From positions 289,533-353,532 of the forward strand of contig QAOA01001448.1 of NCBI GenBank assembly GCA_003255065.1: 64,000 nt of DNA, in the 5' to 3' direction. The translations under genes were made by a program, and so were the position numbers. Shown here piece after piece: positions 43,925 to 55,115 of the stretch (positions are counted from its first letter, which is position 1; every line of letters begins with the position of its first letter). A model generated the notes under the pieces. That model did not search any database and had not been told where the DNA came from. It was given only the letters and a program-made list of their open reading frames with translations. This DNA is from Cercis canadensis (Eukaryota; Streptophyta; Magnoliopsida; Fabales; Fabaceae).

Positions 43925-44242
43925 TCACGCTTTTTCATATATAAAAGCGTTAATCATTGCAAAACGCTTTGGATGGCTGAGAGGAGGAATACGCTTTAGC
44001 CTTAAAGCGTGTTTTTTGTTCTTTGGCAGCATTTTTTCCACATCTCCTTTGGACATGCTTTTTACTTAAAATTCTTTAAAATATGTTCAGTTTATATACA
44101 TTTTACACACAAATAACACGTGTTTAACTCTGATTTAAAAATTATTAAAATATTTAAAATTGTCTATTTTAAGTAAATAATTTTAAAAATTACTCAATTT
44201 ATGTAAATAGTTTACCAAAGTATATTATTTGTGTAAATTTGT
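43925..44242 (-). repeat. Right terminal inverted repeat of the MULE
   Basis: Reverse complement aligns with 33950-34215. The cgcttt/aaagcg motif recurs several times (cacgctttttcat, aaaacgctttgga, atacgctttagcc), as in the left repeat. Confidence 0.68.
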
Positions 44243-44251
44243 CTAACTATA

Positions 44252-45730
44252 ACTTAGATAAACTTTCTCACATAGGGTACTTATGACAGTTTTTTTTTTT
44301 TGGGTCGTGTATGACAAGCTTCTAAACATAACCCAAATTTAGTTGGCCCAGACACTAGGCTTGAGGCTTGTGTAGACTGGCAGGTGACTCTGTGAGAGTA
44401 ATATTACCATCACAACCCAAAAAAAAACCAAGTTGCATTTTCGTTGGTAACGTCACCCATAGTTGTCCGTCACTTTGAAAATCCACGTGTTCCAAAACGA
44501 TACGTTTAAGCCAAAATTTGGATTTGCCGCGCTTAGCGTTTGGGGTCAAAAGCACGGAATCCTAGCTGTAGCTTTGGGTTTTGTCATGTCGGCGAACCAC
44601 AGGTTCAGAAATTCCCGAACCTAACCTTTCCCACCACAGATATGAGAAAAGCCGCAAATCCGAACCAAACTTCTCTCATAATATCTGTCCCGGAGTAAGA
44701 CATGTCGCATTAGCCCAGCTACTCTCACACACAGATAAGACAAGCAAACAATTAATTTATTTTCATTTAATTAAATAGAAAATTCCTGAAGTCACGCAGC
44801 GCCTGTGTTGTTCTGATTCTCATTTCCACTCCCTCTCCGATCGCATCCACTGCTGAATCAGCGCCCATCTCATGCTTAAAACTTCTGGGTGCGTTTCTGT
44901 TCCTTCTCCATAGCAGAGAGCTTCAGCTGAAGAAGACAGACATCGTGACGGAAGTGGGTTCTGCTCACAAAATGGTACCTCTTCTCTCCACCCTCTATCT
45001 GTCGTTTGGATAATCGACTGTAGTTTTCTTTCTAGAGAATTATGTTCATGTCGGGTCAGTTCTTGAAATCTGTGTGTTACCGTAAGTTCATGAAATGGGT
45101 ATCTTGAAATCTGCTGTGATTAGGTGGAATTTAGGAATTTGAGGAGATGGGTATCTTGAAATCTGTTTGAAGTTTGAATTTTTGGTTCATATTAGTTTGA
45201 ATGAAAATTCTTCGCAACTCGCAACTCATTAATTTCGACCCTATCTATTTCATGACCCTCTCCATTATTATTTATTACTCGACGTTGACAGATAGACCCA
45301 TGGCGGGACACTGTTTCCCTGTCTTTCTCTCTCCCTCTCAATAATAAGTGGGATGAAGAGCTGGTGTTTTTTGCCCCAGACAATGATGGGCAAAATTTTC
45401 CTGGTCTCAATTTTCTTAGCCAACTAATCTTGTAGAAGATTACTTTAAATTTGCTTCATACTTGAAATCTTTTCGTATTAAAATAAGTTCCAGTATTTCT
45501 TAAGTTACCCTGCCCTGTGTTATTCTTTAAATAAATGTTTTCTTTTCCCTTGGAGACCATTCAAATTTAATGCACAACTACCATGTTCATGTGCAGGGAT
45601 GAAGGATCATAGCTTTCATTTCAAGGACCGTAAACTGCTCATCTCTGGTTCATAGAACTTGATTTGGTGTATATACACTTATTATCTGATTATCATAGTA
45701 ACAGATTTAAAGAAAATAAATCTGAATTCC
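44252..45730. other. Promoter and 5' leader region of the NEAP gene
   Basis: Probable first, non-coding exon around 44890-44970 ending near aaaatg|gtacct, and a second leader exon after tgtgcag at 45596. An 18-codon upstream ORF (MKDHSFHFKDRKLLISGS) lies at 45599-45655, before the main ATG. These boundaries are inferred from consensus only. Confidence 0.45.
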
Positions 45731-48381
45731 ATGTCAATCTCTGAGAGGCCATCTTCATCTTCATCGTCGTCATCGTCATCAACCAGATCTTTACCATTGT
45801 CATCAATACCAGCTCGAGATGTTGATCCACTTTTGAAGGATTTAAATGAAAGAAAGCAGAACTTTAGGCGCAACGTGGTGTCATTAGCTGCAGAGTTGAA
45901 GGAGGTTAGGAGCCGCCTTGCCTCACAGGAGCAATCATATGCGAAAGAAACCCTAACGAGACAGGTACAGAATCTCCTGTGGTTTTGGATTGCTTCCGTG
46001 TCATTTTCTACCCACTACAACAACCTTTTTGCCCGTTTGGCCATAGCATTATTACAACCTTGAAATCAATCATATTTACTTTTTGAATCCTTTAGTTTGT
46101 GGGGTCAAAAAAATTCATTTCTTTTAATTGACTTTTTTTTTTTTTTTTAAAAAATGTATNTTTTTTTTTTAAAAAAAATGTATATATTTCTCCCAGGAAG
46201 CAGAGATAAAAGCCAAAAACATGGAACAGGAAATCGACAGATTGCAGAAGAGTTTGGAAGATAGAAACGAGAAGCTTCAGGCTTCAGCCTCAAATGCTGA
46301 AAAGGTCTTAGTTATGCCTGACTACATAATTTTATAATTTACTTTTCTAGATTGTGTGTGTACTTTCATTAGTCAATATAAAATGTTTTACTTGAGGTCG
46401 TTTATCTAGAATTATTACATGATTTGCTTCATTCCCTTGTTGATCTGAAATCTCCTACATATATTTCGTATCTTGCTTTTTTTTCCTCAGTAAACAAATA
46501 CTACACAAATCCGATGATCATCTTTAAGATATGTATGAGTTTTCCTGTGTGTTTTTGGCGGAGCCCATGGAAGAAAGTGTGCTGAGTGCTTTGATATATA
46601 ATTCTTTTGTTCCCTTTCTATCTGTGGATTATTCTGAGAGTTTTAGGCTACCAAGTATTTGCTTATGAATAGTGTTATAAGCACCATTACTAAATTATAT
46701 GAATTCTATAGAACAATCCGTCATTGCTTTTCCAAGTTGGAAAGTCACTTAGATAAACAACTTCTTTAACTATATAAATCCAAAGTGTAAGCATGTAAGC
46801 ATATGGAATTATTCATAGGTGACTTTTCGAGTGCTCGAGCATAACATTTATGTATTAAGTGATTTGACATCTATTAATTTGCTAAATAAAGCCAAGGAGT
46901 TGTGATTCCATATTATAACAACTTTTCTATATCTGCTGAATTCTTTCGCAATGGAAGTGATTTGTTGTCTTATCTATGTTCTACAGAGTTAAATTTATGC
47001 AATTTCGAATTGGAAACAACCAGCTATTGGATATAGAGGCACTAGATTTGCTTGGAATTAGCAATTCCTGGTACATTAATTGAAGACAAATTAGTTGCAC
47101 TGTTTGTTTATCACATTCAAGAATATATCATGTACATTCTTTTATGATGGTATCAAATAGAATTTGAATTTTCGGGGTGGATCAATAAATTGGTTTTTCT
47201 CCCTCTTGTGATTTATTAGGGAGTTGTGGATGATCTTTAAATCTACACCTTATAAAATTATTATCACAGATCTACTCTATACTGTGTAAATTCTGGAAAA
47301 ACATTCATATTTTTTTAAACTTTCGGCAAGGTTGGTTTGATAGTAAAGTTAACATATTAAGCCCTCCTTGAATGGCTGTACCATAAGCTCTTTGAACATG
47401 TTTGCAATGTTGATGCAGCATCTGAAGGAGTTGGATAGTGTTAGAACACAGCTTGCAGCAACTAGAGCAACTGCAGAAGCAAGTGCTGCATCAGCTCAAT
47501 CAGCACAGCTCCAATGTTTAGAACTCCTAAAAGAATTAGATGAGAAAAATAGTTCACTGAAAGAGCATGAGGATCGTGTGATTAGGCTGGGAGAGCAATT
47601 AGAGAATCTTCAGAAGGATCTTCAGGCAAGGGAATCTTCTCAAAAGCAATTGAAAGATGAAGTTCTTAGAATTGAGCAGGATATTATGGAAGCTCTTGCA
47701 AAATCTGGAGTAAATAAGGACTGTGAACTGAGGAAATTATTAGATGAGGTTTCTCCAAAGAATTTCGAGAAGATAAATAAGCTTCTGGGTGTTAAAGATG
47801 AAGAAATAGCAAAACTGAAGGATGAAATTAAGATTATGTCTTCTCATTGGAAGCTCAAGACTAAGGAATTAGAATCACAGGTAAAGCCATCTTCATCTCT
47901 GTTTGCCTATATACTAATAACTCATTCATGAGTCATGTATTTAATTTTAAGGGCATTCCATTGCCGTGTTTTAAATTAAAACACAGTTAGAGAAGCAGCG
48001 GCGCACTGATCAAGAACTGAAGAAAAAGGTGTTGAAGCTGGAATTCTGTCTGCAGGAAGCTCGTTCTCAGACACGAAAGCTCCAAAGGGTAAAGCTCCAG
48101 TTTTTTCTTTTTCCACCCTCATTTGCATTGAATTATGAAACATGATTTTATTTCTTCTACTACGTTCTGGATCCATATTCTTGATTTTTTTATGGGTTTT
48201 GTGACAGATGGGAGAGAAAAGGGACAAAGCTATAAAAGAATTGAGGGAGCAATTGGCAGCCAAACAACATAGTGTAGTTGTGGATACAGAAAAGCAAAAT
48301 CAGAATTTCTGGGAAAGCTCTGGATTCAAAATAGTCGTCTCCATGTCTATGCTGATCTTGGTGGTATTTTCAAAGCGGTGA
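45731..48381 (+). CDS. NEAP: Nuclear envelope-associated protein (NEAP), 359 aa
   Basis: Five coding exons: 45731-45964, 46197-46304, 47419-47880, 47987-48088 and 48208-48381 (234+108+462+102+174 = 1080 bases). All are phase 0 with GT..AG junctions. After a serine-rich start ([12 protein letters not shown]) the protein is almost entirely coiled coil ([60 protein letters not shown]). It has a basic stretch ([15 protein letters not shown]) and a C-terminal membrane helix ([18 protein letters not shown]). NEAPs sit at the plant inner nuclear membrane, bind SUN proteins and each other, and help set nuclear shape and chromatin position. Length and layout fit the family. The N at 46160 is in intron 1 and does not affect coding. 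Confidence 0.9.
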
Positions 48382-49144
48382 AACCATTCCCGAATCCAAT
48401 TATTCGTGTATATATAGAGAATCTAGTACCTTTTAAAGTTCATCCAATCAAGGAGTTTAGGGATTTTGGTTGTAGAAATACAGTTTAGCTTAATCTTTTT
48501 AATGCAGAAGCAGGATCGCTACGCATTTTTTCCTTCTCTTGTGTAAAAGTAAAACCACATTGCGATAGCTATGCTCATATATCTGAGTCTGACTTTGGCA
48601 TTGTCGCCACCGTTATGCTTGATGAGGTTAATTCTTGTTTTATGGCTGTTTAGATGCAATGCAAGGATAATTAATGGGTTTGCTAACCATTTTCCGATGG
48701 TGACTAGAATCTGGGGTGGACGGTGGACCAGTTTCCGATGAGGTTAATTCCTGTTTTTCCACAATCCTAGAAGGATTTGAATGAGTTATTTAGGAAATTT
48801 TCTTGTGATTCCAGTTAAAATGATAATTGTAGATTAAACTACAACTCATAATTCCTTAAAATCAGGAAATGCCATGTCAGCGACTAAATAATGTTATGTC
48901 TACCATGGGATAGATGGATTATGGCACATCTCTAACATACTTTGGGATCTAATAATAGTTTATCACAATCACATGCGTTCAAGTAGAAAGTCAAGGCTTT
49001 GCTCTGTTTTCTCATTATTTTCTTCCACACATTGAATCAGCCACCGTTAGGCGCTTTACAATTGGCATCCAATGCTAATTTTAAGGTGCTCATTGTTCAT
49101 CATAACACCATGATTTCTCCACGCCACCAGACATGATAACTATT

Positions 49145-49175
<31 letters not shown>

Positions 49176-50319
49176 NTTTTTTTTTTAATTTTAATTTTGC
49201 CATACTAAGATATCATTTTCTGCTCCGAAGCCTCCAGTATTTCTGGATTTTATTATTATTGCTAAGATTTTGGGTTGTTCTCTTGGCTAATTTGTATATT
49301 CCTAGTGTAGACAAGACAAAAACATACTTAATTCAGTAATTGGGCGTGTAGCTGTATCCCTGAAAAAAATAAAAACTACTTATATAACGTAATTCAAGCA
49401 AGATTGTATCGATATTCATGGAGAAAAGTTGTAAAATATAAATTGTTTGGTACACGATATAAACAACAACTCAACAAGTGCCGACATGAAATAATTCTGA
49501 AGAAATCANAACAACTCAAGAAGTGCCGACATGAAATAATTCTGAAGAAATCAAACTCTAAAAATTTGACATTCTTGAATGATAGGCATCTGACTTTAAT
49601 AATTTTAAATTATATTAGATGTATAAAATTGTTAAATGCAATCAAACATGTGTGTCACCCTTTTATGGGATGTTGATAACTTTTCATTAGAGCTTGCATT
49701 TTTGAGAATGTTCAAATCTGTGCATTCTAGTACTCTTCGGACTCCAAGGAGAATCAATCCGTGTATGGTTAATTTTCTAGTACCCTTTGAACAGGTTTCT
49801 TTAGACTTCTCCTTTCTAGTCCATCAAAATCTTGATAGGTCTCTCTCATAATATGAAAGTTTCCATCATCATACATCAGAACTTAAACCGAATTTTAATT
49901 GTATCTGCCCACCAACGCGTCTGATGAATATCAATCCCTATTTAGTATTTTATTCAAAGCTATTCTGTGATCACTACACACTAAACTACAAAGTCCATAA
50001 CCTAGAAAAGTTCTCAAAATAATATTTACACGACCATAACCTCTTGTACCATAGCCTAAAAGCCAGAAAACGCAGTAATTCCTGTAGTAGAACTTTCTTT
50101 TACCTTGAACAAACATGTTTTCACCTCAGCTAAGCTGAGCAGATGGATGAACTTATTTGAGTGCTCATCACGCTCTTCCCCTTGTTTCTTGAATTCTACT
50201 CTACTGTCTTTCAGGACCTATAGACCTGTACACAGCTTGTAACGTTACAACTTCAACATACTGCTCGAGTATTGAACCTGCATACTATGATCCGCATGGA
50301 AAATTTGTACTATACGTCT
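48382..50319. other. Intergenic region between NEAP and X8 genes
   Basis: The first 300 bases are probably NEAP 3'UTR. A long T-run with an N lies at about 49147-49187. A 44-bp sequence (49465-49508) is repeated right after the N at 49509, an assembly overlap. No gene supported. Confidence 0.5.
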
Positions 50320-52642
50320 CTATGCAAGGCAATTGAGTTTTCCAGTGACCAGTGATATGACCAGAACCATGCAGCCAACAAAAGGTTGCAGACCAGCTGA
50401 ATGGGATGCCGTCGTGGTATTTACAACAGGAGGGGTTTCAGACCCGAAAACTGGCGTGGTATCTGATGATGTTGGGTTGCTTGAATTTAACACTGAAGGT
50501 GGGGTACCATAGCTGCAAAAGATTGTGACATACAGAAACAGGATTAGTATCCTTTGGTCTTGATGATATTTATAAGAATTCTAAGAGCAATGGCTAATTT
50601 AGAAATCTAACTTACCCTGATGATGACGACGTTGTTGGGGTTGGAATTGGAGTTGATGACGAAGATGTTGTTGGCGTTGGCGTTGACGATGTTGTTGGTG
50701 TTGAAGATAATGCGTAAATGCAAGAGCCCGTGCCTAATCAAAATTCATAAAAAGCCCTTTGAAATATGCTCTTCAGTTTTTAAAGCAGAAGATCAATGAT
50801 AGAAACTAAAGAGATCTTACTTGGATTGGCGTTAACTATGGTGGCAGTCCCTCCAAAGTCACAGCTTGTTGCTGTTGGATTCTTTTGGTAGTAGCTATTG
50901 AAGGCAAAAGAAGCATGGTTTTGCAGAGAGTTTGGGTTGTAACAGTTCCCACCCTGTTGGATTTGTGAACAATCTGCACTACCCATTCCACAAGCATAGT
51001 CCAGCGCTGATTGAAGAGCAGTTTCTGGAGCTCCAGTCTTGGCCACACACCAGCTCTGCCCTGGAGTGGCAGGAGCATTTGTGCTAGCAGGAGGTGCTAC
51101 TGGGTTTGTCACAGGAACACTTGGGGGTGGATAAGATGTCACAGGAACACTTGGGGGTGGATAAGATGTCACAGGGTTGGTTACGGGTTGTGACCCTGGA
51201 ACTGTTATTGGAGTCGGCATTGGAACCGGATTGACAACCGGTACCGGCGTATTTGTCGGATTTGTGGGAGGTAACGGCACAGGTGTGGTGGAAGGAACTG
51301 TTACAGGCGTTGCAGCTGGATTGGTAGGGGAAACTGTGACAGGGTTGGTAGCAGGAACAGTGATGATGGTTGGTGTATCAGGGGGTGTCATCACTGGTGT
51401 AGTTGGTGTTGGAGGTGTGGGGAAAACCGTGGTTGCTGGGTTGGTTGTATCATCTAGAGTTCTTCTCATGAGGAATTTGCTGAGGATTTCTCTGCGATAA
51501 AAAGGAAATATCTCTTCCTCTTCCCTTTTCATCTGTTTCTGTGCAAAATCTTCTGTTGCATGTACTTCTGCATATAATGCAACTATCCTACCAGTAATTT
51601 GAGTGTTTGCTTCAAGATATTTGGATACCCTGTCACTAAATTGGCCTACTTCCATTGAACTGGGAATAGCTGAGTTCTTAATTGTCAAAACCATGGGAAC
51701 ATCTTTGCAAGGAAGAATAGAAGCAGCAATGGTGGCCCTTTCAGTTATATAGTGGACAAACTGATCCCCCATGCTTAATTCCCCATCAATGCTATCTTCT
51801 ATCGTGATAAAGGAGTTCGTTTTCTTTATAAAGGAAAGCATCCTATGAAGGTCATTTTCATGAGATTTATTCCACTTCTGAAGGAATGACAGTGAAAATG
51901 CTACTGAGACTTTTACTTCCCTGCCTAAATGAAACTTACTAAGAACTGAATGAATTGATTCTAAAGCAGATACAAGCAAAGGTATCTCATTTTGGCCAAA
52001 ACACTCACTGCCACAAGTAGCTATGATGCTTTTGATGTTTACTTGTGGGAGAAAGTCAATTAGATGGGTTTTTAGCCATGAAAGTGCAGATGGTTTTGAA
52101 TTAATGAAATGTTCAACCAGGCTTCTATTCAAGTAAAAATCAACTGACACGTCCGAGTTTTTTAGAGCGCTAAAAATCCTATGATCTGTGACAAAAATTC
52201 GAATCTGAGATGGGGAAACCTTATTTTGCTCGAGGAATGATATCGTTTCGGCATGCGCTGGAGTTGCAGTTTCCCCTCTTTCACAATAGGAAAAACCCAA
52301 CAAAGTTCCTGTAAATAGGGGGGAAAAAGAATGATCAGAATCTGAAAAACCCCAATTTGTTTCCTTTACTTGAACTTGAGTTGCCTCTACTGACTATTGA
52401 TCAGAAAAAACAAAAAGAAGAAATCAAACATCATTAATTAGATGAAAAGGATTACAGTGGAACCCAGTAACTGTTGCAGTCTCAGAAAACAAAGCAAACA
52501 AGGAGGAACTGTTAACTTTGGAGTTGAACCCAGAATATTCGTTAGAACAAAAATGATTACGCAGTGAAACCAGTTACATACCAGAAGAACAGACAATGAG
52601 AAGAGAGAGAAAGAAGAGGCGTAAAGGAGCTTCCTTGGCCAT
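50320..52642 (-). CDS. GH17-like / X8 (CBM43) GPI-anchored cell-wall protein, 619 aa
   Basis: Four exons: 52642-52582 (61), 52308-50821 (1488), 50733-50616 (118) and 50512-50320 (193), total 1860 bases. The signal peptide is in exon 1 (APLRLFFLSLLIVCSSG). A degenerate GH17-like region follows: GQNEIPLLVSALESIHSVL resembles the NEV segment with the acid/base Glu, but the later ETGWPS nucleophile motif is absent, so hydrolase activity is doubtful. Then comes a Pro/Thr-rich linker with a tandem decapeptide, then an X8 domain (SWCVAKTGAPETALQSALDY, GNCYNPNSLQNHASFAFNSY, TSCDFGGTATIVNANPS, GSCIYA) with the usual six cysteines. Last are a Ser/Thr/Pro tail and a hydrophobic C-terminus (FVGCMVLVISLVTG), as for GPI anchoring. 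X8 domains bind callose; location is probably the outer plasma membrane, wall or plasmodesmata. Confidence 0.88.
51108..51167 (-). repeat. 30-bp tandem repeat coding a duplicated decapeptide
   Basis: Two exact 30-bp units (gtcacaggaacacttggggg...) lie side by side at 51108-51137 and 51138-51167. They encode TSYPPPSVPV twice in the extensin-like linker of the X8 protein. In frame and probably length-variable between alleles. Confidence 0.85.
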
Positions 52643-52900
52643 TGTAAGAGAGTGTTAATGGAATGTAGGAAGACCCAGTTGGAATTTGAGCGTGATTCAT
52701 ATAGGCGCAGTGCTTTAAAGACAAGGCATGGAACTAGAATGAATAAAAGCCCAGAGGGGGGAGTGGTCGGGGAGGTGTTGAAGATAAAGGTGAGGAGTGA
52801 AAAGGGGAACAAAGTGTCAAAAGAAAGACAACTAAGTCGTAATGATAAAGAAGAGATATTACTTTGTCATTAAGGATGGGGTTGTAAATGTGCCTGTCTG

Positions 52901-53320
52901 AGATCAGTATGGAGAATCAACATGCTTTTTTTGCCTCTTTATCTTTCCCAAAGCCTAGTGCTAAATCTAAAGTGACCTCTATTAACAAAGTGGCAAAATT
53001 TATCATGGGTACTTACAAATACCAGACACACATGCCCTGTTTGGCAAAAAAATAAAAAGACAGACATGCCCTGTCTCTCTCATAAGCTGAGAGACAGTAT
53101 CTCATAAGCTGAGATCAGTATAGAGAATCAACATGCTTTTTTTGCCTCTTCATCTTTCCCAAAGCCCTCAAGTGCTAAATCTAAAGTGACCTCTATTAAC
53201 AAAGTGGCAGAATTTATCATGGGTATTTACAAATGCCGGACACACATGCCCTGTTTGGCAAAAAAATAAAAAGACAGACATGCCCCTCTCTCTCATAAGC
53301 TGAGAGACAGTATCTCATGT
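52901..53320. repeat. 211-bp tandem duplication upstream of the X8 gene
   Basis: The unit starting agatcagtat at 52901 recurs at 53112 with a handful of substitutions and small indels. Both copies carry ccctgtttggcaaaaaaataaaaagacagacatgcc-type sequence and a gctgagagacagtatctcat end. It lies about 260-680 bases 5' of the X8 start codon, so it is in or near the promoter. No N is present, so this is likely real. Confidence 0.85.
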
Positions 53321-55115
53321 CTTCGTTTAAGGCTAAATTTAAATTTAGCTTATGCAAATTTAACTTATGCACTAATGCACATATAACTATGTTGTTCTTT
53401 TACACTGATTAATAAACAGAGGTAATAGCTGACCTATACAAGTGATTCGGTGCTTTTGGATTCTACGTCTGCCCAATGCAAAAACCATCCAAAGTGGCGA
53501 CATTGACATTTCGAAGAATGACCTTTATAATGAACAAAATATGATGACATTTCTCATTGAAAAATTAGTTTGAGCCAAATGTATGACTATAATTATTGGA
53601 AAATAAAGATTTTGACTGTGTATGAATTATAAAGAAAAGAAGGGAAATGGGTACAGAAAAATGATGGTTTTTACTTTAGTTTGGATGAGATCGAACCTGA
53701 ATGAGTTATAGATTACACCAAAATCAGTCATCTTCGCTCAGCAAATTCCATTACTAAAAGGTTAATATCCAACTAAAGTAGAATAAAAGAAAGATGAGGA
53801 TTAAAAGGAGTTATAAGACCAAAAACTGTATGTTGGCTTTTGGCTCTTTCTCTACATTAACTTTGTGCTCTATAATAAGCGTCATTTGTGATTTTCTAAT
53901 TTCTATTACCGCAGACATGTTAGTGCAATAATAATAATAATAATAATAGTAATTTTAAACGGGCAACAATGGCAAAAAGCCTAAACGAGATGATGTATCC
54001 TTTTGGTTTTTGTGTATCGCCGATTAGCTTTTTCCACCAATTCCATAGGGGCACGTTCTTTCCGCGGTCAAGAGATAGAATATCCAACAGGGGTGGGGAC
54101 AACCCATGTGGAATAATATATTCTCCTTCTCTTCTTTCAACTTAATCAAAAGCATGTCTGACTAGGAGGTCTCCTACCGAAAGAAAAGCAAATAGAAAGA
54201 GAATGGCGACACAGTCACTGGTGATAAGGCTCATGTATTATATACATTGTATTATATAAAAAGCGTCCCTGTGTTCATGCATCTCAAGGCCACAAAACAG
54301 AGCAAGACGATCTCAAGATGTATTATGGGCGTCGCATACTAAGTTGTTTGAGGTGTCGGAAATAGTTCAAGGCTAAGTAGTGTGCCTATGTAGAACAAAT
54401 TTTATGCGAGGGAGATAGACCATCCGTTTAAATCAGTTAAGAATGAAGGATTGGATGGACAGGAGACTGTTATTTTCTCATCAATAAATGGGATCATGTA
54501 GACATTAGGCCAAGAGAAGGTAAGAGAAACAAGGAACTACGCTTTAAACGTAATGTAATAAAAAGTGTTGTCTGCTATTGCGCGATTACGGATTTCAGGG
54601 AAAAGAGCAAGTGAGATCTGCATGAGTTGTAACTCCACAAACACCACGAGGGTGCAAACATATCATATTCATAAAGACATAGAAAGTGAACAGAGCTGAT
54701 TATATGAATCCTTAATACTCGGAGAAATTTAGCTCCTTTATATCCACCTTTTCTTGGCAGACTAGTTTTCCCTTATTTTAGTTTTTTTCCCCTGATGCTA
54801 GAAAATCCAAACAGCTGTCCTATTTCAATTATTGGCAATGATTCCTGGTCACTCTCCTGATTTAAAACAGTAATCATTTTAGTTTCAAGGAAACTAATTT
54901 AGAGCCTGTATTATGACTGCAATTAACCTTTTGCAATAGCAATGAAAATCCAAGACAATTTGAAGTGTCTTATTTTATCTACACCGTTGATCAAGTTGAA
55001 GTATCTTGTTTTAAAGCCATATTCTGCTACATTACGTTTTATCTGTACATTTTCATCAACTGTAGAAACTAAATTCAAAAGGCAAAAAGTAGATTCTCCT
55101 CTTCTGTTATATGGC
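53321..55115. other. Intergenic region between X8 and haspin genes
   Basis: An ATA/AAT microsatellite lies at about 53928-53949. A TATA-like tatataaaa at about 54253-54261 on the plus strand has no open frame after it that I can support. The final few hundred bases are presumably haspin 3'UTR. Confidence 0.4.

Larger units (their letters stand above)
33950..44242. mobile_element. Decayed Mutator-like element with long TIRs, about 10.3 kb
   Basis: Long, degenerate terminal inverted repeats of roughly 250-300 bp bound the region. The left starts gggcaattgtactgaaataa; the right, read in reverse complement, has acaaatttacacaaataatata, followed by shared blocks (aatattttaataatttt, gtaaacacg, agaattttaggttaaaagcg-like). 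Inside are a plant-mobile-domain pseudogene (+) and a mudrA-like transposase pseudogene (-), arranged convergently, plus an EEP-nuclease-like piece. A candidate 9-bp target-site duplication is imperfect (ttaacaata at 33941-33949, ctaactata at 44243-44251, 7 of 9). A MITE and a solo LTR are nested inside. Many stops show it is inactive. Two Ns (34028, 37630) lie within it, so the true length is shorter by at least the duplicated overlap. Confidence 0.78.

Noticed and set aside
49133..49339. Phenylalanine-rich short protein.
   Set aside because: It is a translation of a T-run containing an N.
51177..51500. Valine/glycine-rich open frame on the plus strand.
   Set aside because: It is the antisense shadow of the Pro/Thr-rich linker of the X8 protein.
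54230..54480. A promoter-like TATA region that might precede a non-coding RNA.
   Set aside because: Only a tatataaaa motif supports it; no open frame, stable fold or conserved element could be shown by eye.
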